Positions 6,916 to 12,043 are shown, numbered from the stretch's first letter. The stretch: DNA of 13,362 bases from Candidatus Kerfeldbacteria bacterium (GCA_016217875.1 JACRFN010000018.1:1-13362); one strand, 5' to 3'. Notes: a model not told the origin generated them from the sequence alone. Made by a program: numbers and translations.

Positions 6916-9146
6916 AATCTACTACTGATATAAGTGATGGCGGGGGCACTTACACTCTGCAAGGAAAAGAAAGCTAAATGGTGGCTCAGGACCGATTCAG
7001 CGCCTTGATTCTTGTTTCGACCCGATGGCGTTAATCCGTCAAAAATTCCGCCTGATCGACCATCAATGAGACTTTGGTGTAATATATTGTCTCCATCGTA
7101 CCAGGCGAAAGCCTTGGCAGCTTGGTTACGATACTTTTCGTCTTTCGTAACACGGTAGGCAGCGATGCAGGCTTCCACCACCGCATCGGCTTCCACTGGT
7201 TGCTGATCAAACATGGCTTTAGGTTTACCACGGTAGTACCAACCATTACAACCGACAAAAGAAAAACACCCTCGCTCCTGGTCGAAGAGCTCGTGTATAA
7301 GCCAATCTAAAGATTGCTGACCTACGGCATGCGCATCGCCCCCGCCGCCAACGCGTGCGGCTGCCAATAGTGCCTGCGGTAAGCGTGCATTGTCATAAGT
7401 AAGATAATTTTCAAACCACCGCCAATTATTACCAGCAACCGAGGTAAACATAGTAGTAAGTTTTTTCGCCATATCATCAATGGTTGCCCTTACGTTATTC
7501 TCTGGTCCCGGTAGCGCCACCTGATGTGCATCCAACACACAGAGTCCAAGCAAAGCATAGCTTATCGTTCGAGGTGAGCTAAGGCTGAACAGGTGTGGAT
7601 ACATCTTCACGAGCAGCTGAATGCTCCTCTTATACAGGAGCGTGCTAGGCCGAATAGCGACCAAACAGCTTACCGACCAAAAAGCTTTTCCCCACCAGTC
7701 ACCGGCGCCCGGCTCACCTTGCCAATCGCCAGTGGCTGACCGGTCATTATACAAAAGTCCATTCTGCTCGGCTTGCAGAATGAAGATAAGGTAACGGCGA
7801 ACTAGGAAACGGTCCCCGCGGCAAAGCGCTACAATGAGCGCTTTCGCGTTATCGTCAACGGTATAGCCTTCGCTTTCCCGAGGAACCCTAAACGCGCCGT
7901 GCTCAAGTATACCCCACCGCGTGGTTAACTTTCGCACGTAATCAAGCGTAGGTGGAACAACCAATGAAACCGGGGAAGATGGGAGCTGCGCCAAGACGGT
8001 AGTAAATAGCTCAAGGTAGCTAAGTGCCACACGGTGCCATGTCATAAGGCGCCCCTGAGCGTACGCACGTTGCTCAATCAAACGTCTCTTTTCAACCTGT
8101 TCTAAAAGCCCAAGCAACGCTTGACCCAGGACCGAGCTACTCCGAAATGGTACTAAAATACCCCTGCCGTTGCGCAACATTTCACGCGCATAAAAATACG
8201 GGGTTGATATGCATACTTTACCGGCACCAACTGCGTAGGCCAACGAACCTGAGGCCGCCTGCTCGGGATTTAAATAGGGCGTGATATAATAATCACTTGC
8301 CTGTATATAGCGTACCAGCTCATCCAGTGGCAGATACCTGTCAATAAACTGAACTGACGATTGCAGCTTTAGCTCCTGCACCAACCGCTGTAGTTTAACT
8401 CGGTACCGCTCCCCTTCCTGGCGGCGTATGTTGGGGTGGGTTTCACCGACTACTAAGTACAGAAAGTTAGGGTATTTTTCCACCACGGGAGGCAGTGCCG
8501 CAATGGCATATTCTATACCCTTAGATTCACTTAACAGGTTAATGCTCGACATCACTATGCGCCCCTCAAGCTTGAGCTGTGGCTTTGCCACATCGGGATA
8601 CTGGCGCGGGAAATCCGGTACACCATGGTGTATGACCGCCACCTTATTGGAATCAACGCCATACTCACGCCGCAAGAGGTCAGCCGCCGCCCGCAGCATA
8701 ACCACAACCACACTGGCGCGCTGACACAGGTAGTTCATAATCTCTCGCTGGTGCGTCGTAGGGGTAGATAGCACTGTATGAAACACAACCACGCACGGTT
8801 TTTTTAATTTTCCCAAAAATCTCACGATTAATTCACCATCTGTTCCACCCCATATGCCAAACTCGTGCTGCACGACGACCAAATCAACGTTACTCCTGTT
8901 TAAGTAGCGCAAAACCAGGTCATAATCTGACCACTCATGCTGACGAATACGGTGCCTCACTTCCCACGGGTAAGTCAACCCTTCAACCTCAGGACTATCC
9001 AGCGCAATAACCTCCGCTAGGTGCTCCGGGTTGAGCAAGTTGATAGCATTGGTCAAGTCTTTAGTGAAGGTGGCAATTCCACACTTGCGTGGAATGTACG
9101 TGGAAATGTAAACAACGCGTGGGCTACTGAGCTGTACCTGACCCAT
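6909..9146 (-). CDS. GT4 glycosyltransferase fused to an alpha-helical barrel domain
   Basis: A 745-residue two-domain protein. Residues 10-390 form a GT-B fold of family GT4: STYIPRKCGIATFTKDL at the acceptor-side loop (15-31), QHEFGIWGG (93-101), HHGVPDF (173-179), INLLSESKGIEYAIAALP (202-219), and the donor-binding block ITPYLNPEQAASGSLAYAVGAGKVCISTPYFYAREML (about 288-324). From about 400 on, repeated helices with VDDNAKALIVALC, WFENYLTYDNARLPQALLAAA, EADAVVEACIAAYRVT and GAESVLSHHLAFFSL look like an (alpha/alpha)6-type barrel, as in AGE-epimerase or glycosidase-like domains. No signal peptide is present, so it should act in the cytoplasm. With the coupled GH130 gene this suggests a mannan or mannoside cycle. 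Sugar donor and acceptor are not determined. Confidence 0.87.
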   Translation of the reverse strand: MGQVQLSSPRVVYISTYIPRKCGIATFTKDLTNAINLLNPEHLAEVIALDSPEVEGLTYPWEVRHRIRQHEWSDYDLVLRYLNRSNVDLVVVQHEFGIWGGTDGELIVRFLGKLKKPCVVVFHTVLSTPTTHQREIMNYLCQRASVVVVMLRAAADLLRREYGVDSNKVAVIHHGVPDFPRQYPDVAKPQLKLEGRIVMSSINLLSESKGIEYAIAALPPVVEKYPNFLYLVVGETHPNIRRQEGERYRVKLQRLVQELKLQSSVQFIDRYLPLDELVRYIQASDYYITPYLNPEQAASGSLAYAVGAGKVCISTPYFYAREMLRNGRGILVPFRSSSVLGQALLGLLEQVEKRRLIEQRAYAQGRLMTWHRVALSYLELFTTVLAQLPSSPVSLVVPPTLDYVRKLTTRWGILEHGAFRVPRESEGYTVDDNAKALIVALCRGDRFLVRRYLIFILQAEQNGLLYNDRSATGDWQGEPGAGDWWGKAFWSVSCLVAIRPSTLLYKRSIQLLVKMYPHLFSLSSPRTISYALLGLCVLDAHQVALPGPENNVRATIDDMAKKLTTMFTSVAGNNWRWFENYLTYDNARLPQALLAAARVGGGGDAHAVGQQSLDWLIHELFDQERGCFSFVGCNGWYYRGKPKAMFDQQPVEADAVVEACIAAYRVTKDEKYRNQAAKAFAWYDGDNILHQSLIDGRSGGIFDGLTPSGRNKNQGAESVLSHHLAFFSLQSVSAPAITYISSRLW

Positions 9147-9492
9147 ACAAAAATAGTTTACTCTGCCGCAAACAGCGACTAAGCTACTCGTTTACTATCT
9201 TCAGTTCAGCTCAAGCTTATCACGCCGATGGTTAACTGTCGAACGTTATGCCAGAAAAGTATATCAGCACTCCCAAAATAATTAATCCGGATTTGTCATC
9301 AGAACCACTCCTCCATGGCACAAATATAGCCTTAACAATCTAATGTACAAAGAAGGGCTCCTGGTCTAGGTACTCAATAATAAATTTCTTGGCAGGGCCT
9401 GGGGGCTGTGGAACGATGTTCGAACGATTATCGAGGAAAATTTGGCTAAGTTACTTGAAGCGACTTAAGTATACTAAATTGTAAAACGAACC
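9147..9492. other. 346-base region without a gene
   Basis: No credible coding frame was seen on either strand. On the minus strand there is a possible extended -10 promoter (TGA-TATACT, hexamer at 9263-9258) about 110 bases before the glycosyltransferase start, and TAAACT only 8 bases before it. A tRNA-3'-like string lies at 9390-9404. AGTATACT near 9467-9474 is a short palindrome. No clear terminator follows the histidine-tailed transporter. Confidence 0.5.
9390..9404 (-). pseudogene. tRNA 3'-end-like fragment
   Basis: On the minus strand CCCCC-AGGCCCT-G-CCA occurs, with CGTTCGAACATCG (a T-loop-like TTCGAAC) about 20 bases upstream. The plus-strand string TTGGCAGGGCCTGG is shared exactly with 5850-5863. 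No cloverleaf can be drawn, so this is at most a relic. Confidence 0.3.
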
Positions 9493-10593
9493 CTAAATAT
9501 GTTTATGTCTATGTTGAGTGTCTGGCCAGTGAATATGAGTATGGGATATCTCAGGGTGTGTGTGTTCGTGGGCATGCTGACCTTGAGTTAATTCAGAATG
9601 TTCATGCGTATGATGCATATCGCTGTGATTGTGTGAATGAACGTGCGTTATCGACAAATGTAAATGTTCATGTTCGTGTCTTTCATTGTTTATCAACCAT
9701 ATTCCAATTATCATAAGGCATATCGTTGGCAGTAGTGTCCATTGAATTGGCTCTTTAAGTATGATGATTGAAACTATTGCGCCAATAAAAGGGGCCAGAC
9801 TAAAAAACATCCCTGTTCTGGAAGAACCTAAACCTTTAAGTGCTTTGATAAAAAATACCAAACTAATACCGTAACTGAACGCCCCTAACAGCAAAGCAAA
9901 TATAATCTTGATGCCTAACATAAGATTAGCACCCAGACTTAGGGCAAGTAAAAGGGATGTTACTCCAGCCACCAGGCCCTTAATTTTAGATATTTGTATG
10001 GGGTTTTTATCAGAGATAATGCGAGTTAGGTTGTTGTCTATGCCCCAGCAGATCATGGCTAGAATAATCAGCAATGGACCCGTCAGGCTGAAATTATTTT
10101 GATTTGGTTGCCACGTTAAAAATACACCAGCCATAGTCATACATACCAAGGCCAACCAAAACCGCTTTCCTGCATTTTCTTTAAAAAAGAAAACTGCAAT
10201 CACGGCTGTGGCCAGGCCCTCTAAATTGAGCAATAGGGAAGCTGATAAACCAGAAATAAAGGTCAATCCAATCATCATGCTTATTGGGCCTATTATTCCA
10301 CCTGTAACTATTGCACCAATAAGCCAAGGCAAATCTGTCCTCGTTAGCTTCGCGTCTTTTTCATATATGCCAATTTCATTTTTCTTACTCATGAATGAAT
10401 ATAGCGACAAGCCAACAAATGCACCGAGATAAAGAAGTCCTGCCAAAGCTACCGGCGAAATATCTTCTATTAGTAATTTAGCTAAAGGTATACTAACTCC
10501 AAATAAAACAGCTGATGTCATAGCATATACTAGTGACATTTTTTCTAGTTTAATTGTTTCTTTATTTTCATTAAGACTATCTAGTAACTTCAT
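9493..10593 (-). CDS. EamA/DMT transporter with histidine-rich C-terminal tail
   Basis: A 366-residue protein: about ten membrane helices in two EamA-like halves (residues 20-300), then a tail from residue 305 carrying 22 histidines in about 60 residues, mostly alternating (HEHEHLHL, THVHSHNH, MHHTHEH, HAHEHTH, HTHIH, HRHKH). Alternating His tails bind Zn, Ni or Co ions, so a role in divalent-metal transport or sensing is likely, although EamA proteins mostly move organic metabolites. A second Met at residue 19 could be the start, but the -10 element fits the first one. Its codons are markedly more AT-rich than those of its neighbours, a sign of horizontal acquisition. It is monocistronic. 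Confidence 0.83.
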   Translation of the reverse strand: MKLLDSLNENKETIKLEKMSLVYAMTSAVLFGVSIPLAKLLIEDISPVALAGLLYLGAFVGLSLYSFMSKKNEIGIYEKDAKLTRTDLPWLIGAIVTGGIIGPISMMIGLTFISGLSASLLLNLEGLATAVIAVFFFKENAGKRFWLALVCMTMAGVFLTWQPNQNNFSLTGPLLIILAMICWGIDNNLTRIISDKNPIQISKIKGLVAGVTSLLLALSLGANLMLGIKIIFALLLGAFSYGISLVFFIKALKGLGSSRTGMFFSLAPFIGAIVSIIILKEPIQWTLLPTICLMIIGIWLINNERHEHEHLHLSITHVHSHNHSDMHHTHEHSELTQGQHAHEHTHPEISHTHIHWPDTQHRHKHI

Positions 10594-10599
10594 ATAATC

Positions 10600-10605
10600 A
10601 TTATA
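10600..10605 (-). promoter_or_regulatory. -10 element of the His-tailed transporter, leaderless
   Basis: A perfect TATAAT on the minus strand lies 6 bases before the ATG at 10593, placing the start of transcription on or next to the A of ATG. It directly follows the T-run of the terminator at 10608-10632. Confidence 0.55.
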
Positions 10606-10607
10606 TC

Positions 10608-10632
10608 AAAAAACCGCCCCACAATGGAGCGG
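10608..10632 (-). terminator. intrinsic terminator, minus strand
   Basis: On the minus strand CCGC-T-CCA pairs with TGG-G-GCGG (10632-10614, one mismatch) around a 3-base loop, followed by TTTTTT (10613-10608). It insulates the transporter from the stable-RNA operon. Confidence 0.8.
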
Positions 10633-10644
10633 CTTTAAAAAACG

Positions 10645-10685
10645 TTGGCAGGGGGTGTAGCCTGCCTGCCGGTAGGCAGGGAATC
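10645..10685 (-). pseudogene. duplicate of the tRNA-Trp 3' end, split by a 20-bp palindrome
   Basis: The 16 bases at 10645-10660 (plus strand TTGGCAGGGGGTGTAG) equal 10840-10855 exactly, and GAATC (10681-10685) equals 10856-10860. Between them, where the tRNA has nothing, lies CCTGCCTGCCGGTAGGCAGG (10661-10680). Beyond GAATC the match to the tRNA ends. The copy keeps the CCA end, acceptor strand and 3' T-stem only. Confidence 0.75.
10661..10680. repeat. 20-bp palindromic element, copy 1
   Basis: CCTGCCTGCCGGTAGGCAGG is a palindrome with one mismatched pair and differs by one base from the perfect copy at 12396-12415. Read as protein it yields strings such as CLPVGR/CLPAGR, which I recall as a recurrent insert in predicted CPR proteins. 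Confidence 0.8.
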
Positions 10686-10736
10686 CTCTTCCCCCGTCGC
10701 GCTCAAAGACTCGCGCTCCTCCGCCAGAGCCTGGGT

Positions 10737-10770
10737 GTTCAAAAACCTAAAGCAGTTTAGATTTTTGAAC
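10737..10770. terminator. hairpin downstream of tRNA-Trp
   Basis: GTTCAAAAA (10737-10745) pairs with TTTTTGAAC (10762-10770); after a C/A mismatch, CTAAA pairs with TTTAG around GCAG. Probably a second terminator or a 3' stabilising hairpin of the RNA operon. Confidence 0.5.
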
Positions 10771-10802
10771 TACCCTTCGATTCTTACATATATCTCCATA
10801 AC

Positions 10803-10841
10803 AAAGGCTCTCAACCACAACAAGTGTAGTTGAGAGCCTTT
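10803..10841 (-). terminator. terminator hairpin abutting tRNA-Trp
   Basis: AAAGGCTCTCAAC (10803-10815) pairs perfectly with GTTGAGAGCCTTT (10829-10841). On the minus strand the helix starts at the tRNA CCA end, so the final A of CCA is its first base. It could serve both termination and 3' end definition. Confidence 0.75.
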
Positions 10842-10914
10842 GGCAGGGGGTGTAGGAATCGAACCCACGTTATTGGTTTTGGAGACCAAAGTCCTACCAC
10901 TGAACGAACCCCCC
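10841..10914 (-). tRNA. trnW: tRNA-Trp (CCA anticodon)
   Basis: A complete 74-base cloverleaf including the 3' CCA. Acceptor GGGGGGT pairs with ACCCCCT (G1-U72 wobble), discriminator G. D-arm GTTC/GGAC. Anticodon stem TTGGT/ACCAA with loop CTCCAAA gives anticodon CCA. T-arm is GTGGG-TTCGATT-CCTAC. It follows rpmG, an order also found in tuf-type operons of other bacteria. Confidence 0.96.
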
Positions 10915-10919
10915 TCGCG

Positions 10920-10943
10920 GTAGTCCGCCAACTGGCGGACTAC
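10920..10943. repeat. TCCGCCnnnnGGCGGA palindrome at the rpmG stop
   Basis: GTAGTCCGCC (10920-10929) pairs with GGCGGACTAC (10934-10943) around AACT. The helix contains the rpmG stop codon and ends 5 bases before tRNA-Trp. The 16-base core also occurs at 11171-11186. Confidence 0.8.
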
Positions 10944-11095
10944 TTAGTTTCCTTGTGGAGTGTGTGCTTCTTACACCAGCGGCAGTACTTTTTAATCTCA
11001 AGCCGCGACTTAACCTTCTTCTTATTGCGGTAAGTGTGATGAGTTGTGCGGTGACACACGCTGCACTCAAGTTTGATGAGATTGTCCTGAGACAT
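10940..11095 (-). CDS. rpmG: 50S ribosomal protein L33
   Basis: A 51-residue protein starting at ATG 11095; a longer frame to 11158 reads through a tRNA-like relic and was rejected. It matches L33: NLIKLECSVCHRTTHHTYRNKKK with Cys11/Cys14, then RLEIKKYCRWCKKHTLHKETK with Cys38/Cys41. This is the four-cysteine, zinc-binding form. L33 sits near the E site of the large subunit. It lies between the tRNA-Thr nest and tRNA-Trp on the same strand, so its mRNA is probably released by tRNA processing on both sides. No Shine-Dalgarno sequence is evident before the ATG. Confidence 0.94.
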   Translation of the reverse strand: MSQDNLIKLECSVCHRTTHHTYRNKKKVKSRLEIKKYCRWCKKHTLHKETK

Positions 11096-11144
11096 AAATT
11101 TTAGTAGGAGTAAGAAATTTAAGTAAGAGTTGCTGGAGCCAGCG

Positions 11145-11164
11145 GGTCCGATGTGCATCGGACC
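11145..11164. repeat. palindrome with CGATGnnCATCG core in a T-arm
   Basis: GGTCCGATG (11145-11153) pairs with CATCGGACC (11156-11164). It occupies the T-arm position of the outer relic, with the palindrome core replacing the T-loop. Confidence 0.8.
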
Positions 11165-11169
11165 GACCT

Positions 11170-11187
11170 ATCCGCCGCTTGGCGGAT
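11170..11187. repeat. TCCGCCnnnnGGCGGA palindrome in an anticodon arm
   Basis: ATCCGCC (11170-11176) pairs with GGCGGAT (11181-11187). It occupies the anticodon-arm position of the outer relic and shares its core with the palindrome at the rpmG stop. Confidence 0.8.
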
Positions 11188-11252
11188 TGCTCTACTTCAC
11201 CCCGCCACTTCTGGAGCCACCTCTCGGATTTGAACCGAGGACCTACGGTTTA

Positions 11253-11416
11253 TCCCAGCACTATCTAATTTTGCCCTGAGCCAGCAGAGGGATTTGAACC
11301 CCCGACCTTCGCTTTACAAAAGCGTTGCTCTACCGCTGAGCTATGCTGGCAAAATTTTAGAAGTGCGGGACCCCGAAGTTCTAAGTCTCGCCTCGCGAGA
11401 CAAGATACTTCTGGGG
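11253..11416. mobile_element. 164-base insertion in an anticodon loop, with hairpin and tRNA
   Basis: It has two exact parts. A 46-base hairpin (11371-11416) has ends CCCCGAAGT and ACTTCTGGGG (one bulge) and an inner GTCTCGC/GCGAGAC. Next to it is a foldback unit (11253-11370) whose ends TCCCAGCACTATCTAATTTT (11253-11272) and the complementary 11351-11370 pair over about 20 bases with small bulges, enclosing tRNA-Thr(UGU). Together they fill the interruption from its first to its last base. Confidence 0.65.
11279..11350 (-). tRNA. trnT: tRNA-Thr (UGU anticodon), nested
   Basis: A complete 72-base cloverleaf without an encoded CCA. Acceptor GCCAGCA/TGCTGGC, D-arm GCTC-AGCGGTA-GAGC, anticodon loop TTTGTAA (UGU), T-arm CGGGG-TTCAAAT-CCCTC, discriminator T. 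Position 27-43 is A-A. The other tRNAs here do encode CCA, so this copy differs in origin or processing. It lies wholly within the anticodon-loop insertion of another tRNA-Thr(UGU). Confidence 0.93.
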
Positions 11417-11472
11417 CAAAACCGTTGCTCTACCGCTGAGCTAAGGTGGCAAGGGTGGCGGGGCGAGCTGAG

Positions 11473-11766
11473 CTACGCTGGCAAGGTAGACCGACCGCTA
11501 TATCGGTAATTAGTCAGACGAAAGGTATCACGTAACTGAACCTTTAATTCCCGATGACCTTTGCCACCCTTAAGAAAGAGTTCTCGACGCTTAGCGTCGT
11601 AACGGTTAATGTAGCTTTCATAGTAAACGAGCTTTAAAGGACGGCGATTTTTTGTAGACGGCGTTTCGCCACGATTATGCTGGGCAACCCTACTACGTAA
11701 ATCATTCGTGTACCCAAAATATAATTTTCCGTCTTTTGCACTTTGTAAAATGTAAACGTAGTACAT
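11473..11766 (-). CDS. single-domain GIY-YIG nuclease
   Basis: A 97-residue protein. MYYVYILQSAKDGKLYFGYT carries the paired GIY/YIG strands (VYI at 4-6, YFG at 16-18). NDLRSRVAQHN supplies the conserved Arg26 and His30, STKNRRPLKLVYYE the strand with catalytic Glu50, and DAKRRELFLKGG the last helix. This is the small YhbQ/UPF0213-like class, without a separate DNA-binding domain, so it need not be a homing enzyme. The ATG is preceded by AGGA at a suitable distance. The last residues (..RSTLPA) and the stop are read from the start of the tRNA-like relic, so the ORF runs directly into the nest. It lies between tRNA-Tyr and the UGU nest, on the same strand. Confidence 0.85.
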   Translation of the reverse strand: MYYVYILQSAKDGKLYFGYTNDLRSRVAQHNRGETPSTKNRRPLKLVYYESYINRYDAKRRELFLKGGKGHRELKVQLRDTFRLTNYRYSGRSTLPA

Positions 11767-11784
11767 ACTTTTTCCTACATGGTG

Positions 11785-11842
11785 TGGCGCTGAGCGCCAC
11801 TTCCACCCCGCTGGGCGTGGCTATTACCCCGCTCAGCGGGGT
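11785..11842. repeat. cluster of GC palindromes between tRNA-Tyr and the nuclease
   Basis: GTGGCGCTGAGCGCCAC (about 11784-11800) and ACCCCGCTCAGCGGGGT (11826-11842) are near-perfect palindromes. The second shares CCCCGCT-n-AGCGGGG with 5868-5884. They directly follow the tRNA-Tyr CCA end on the minus strand. Confidence 0.7.
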
Positions 11843-11928
11843 GGTGGGTGGGATAGGATTCGAACCTATGAAGCCACGAGGGCAACTGATTTACAGTCAG
11901 TCCCGTTTGACCACTTCGGTACCCACCC
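11842..11928 (-). tRNA. trnY: tRNA-Tyr (GUA anticodon)
   Basis: An 87-base class II tRNA with encoded CCA. Acceptor GGGTGGG/CCCACCC, discriminator A. Anticodon stem ACTGA/TCAGT with loop CTGTAAA gives GUA. A long variable arm follows, then T-arm ATAGG-TTCGAAT-CCTAT. It is uninterrupted. Confidence 0.96.
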
Positions 11929-11945
11929 TCACATCCGCTGCTTAC

Positions 11946-12005
11946 AACCAACAACTTATAACATACAACTATTGTAAGTTGAAGGTTGATAGTTGACTGT
12001 TGGTT
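11946..12005. repeat. 60-base imperfect foldback between tRNA-Thr and tRNA-Tyr
   Basis: AACCAACA (11946-11953) pairs with TGTTGGTT (11998-12005), and inner ACTTATAA (11954-11961) with TTGTAAGT (11972-11979, one G-U). The sequence consists of repeated AAC/TTG words and is unlike its GC-rich neighbours. Confidence 0.5.
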
Positions 12006-12025
12006 TTAAAAAGCTGGAGCCGTCG

Positions 12026-12043
12026 CCCCGATGTACATCGGGG
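12026..12043. repeat. palindrome with CGATGnnCATCG core in a T-arm
   Basis: CCCCGATG (12026-12033) pairs with CATCGGGG (12036-12043). It occupies the T-arm position of the outermost relic. Confidence 0.8.

Larger units (their letters stand above)
11212..11450 (-). tRNA. trnT: interrupted tRNA-Thr (UGU) in two halves
   Basis: The 5' half (11450-11417) is GCCACCT-TA-GCTC-AGCGGTA-GAGC-A-ACGGT-TTTG. The 3' half (11252-11212) is TAA-ACCGT-AGGTC-CTCGG-TTCAAAT-CCGAG-AGGTGGC-T-CCA. Joined, they form a perfect 75-base tRNA: acceptor, D, anticodon and T stems all pair fully, and the anticodon loop becomes TTTGTAA with anticodon UGU (Thr). The 164-base insertion sits between anticodon bases 35 and 36 and itself contains an entire tRNA-Thr(UGU). 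All stems are intact, which argues against old decay. There is no known bacterial way to excise such an insert without a self-splicing intron or a splicing endonuclease, so function is uncertain. Confidence 0.65.
11197..11466. mobile_element. foldback unit carrying an interrupted tRNA-Thr, in a tRNA D-loop
   Basis: TCACCCCGCCAC (11197-11208) is the inverted complement of GTGGCGGGGCGA (11455-11466), with one G-U pair. The ends bracket the interrupted tRNA-Thr and lie in the D-loop of the outer relic. The CCCCGCCAC terminus is shared with the unit at 12182-12285, which also sits in a D-loop, so the two are related. Confidence 0.6.
11134..11482 (-). pseudogene. outer tRNA-like relic of the UGU nest (acceptor GCCAGCG)
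   Basis: A tRNA cloverleaf can be assembled from both ends of this span. The 5' part is GCCAGCG-TA-GCTC-AGC (11482-11467); the 3' part (11196-11134) supplies AGTA-GAGC-A, an anticodon-arm position, AGGTC, a T-arm position, CGCTGGC, T and CCA. The acceptor pairs 7/7 and the D-stem GCTC/GAGC pairs. Two arms are abnormal: the anticodon arm is ATCCGCC-AAGC-GGCGGAT and the T-arm is GGTCCGATG-CA-CATCGGACC, both perfect palindromes without anticodon or T-loop. The D-loop is interrupted by a 270-base unit (11197-11466). It cannot work as a normal tRNA; whether its RNA helps process the nested tRNAs is unknown. Confidence 0.72.

Noticed and set aside
10681..10736. tmRNA or SRP RNA fragment
   Set aside because: The GC-rich stretch next to the tRNA-Trp end copy has no identifiable tag frame, pseudoknots or SRP helix 8 motif.
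10645..10833. Small plus-strand open frame beginning VACLPVGRESSS
   Set aside because: It consists of a tRNA-end copy, a palindrome and terminator hairpins; no coding signal.
11253..11416. Group I or group II intron in the interrupted tRNA-Thr
   Set aside because: At 164 bases, with most of it occupied by a tRNA and a simple hairpin, there is no room for a recognisable catalytic core, and no P/Q/R/S-like elements were seen. Group I introns in tRNA anticodon loops are also usually longer.
11402..11482. Two additional independent tRNA genes read only from their 5' halves
   Set aside because: Neither has its own anticodon or T-arm nearby; their 3' halves are found on the far side of the nested sequences, so they are interrupted copies rather than separate genes.
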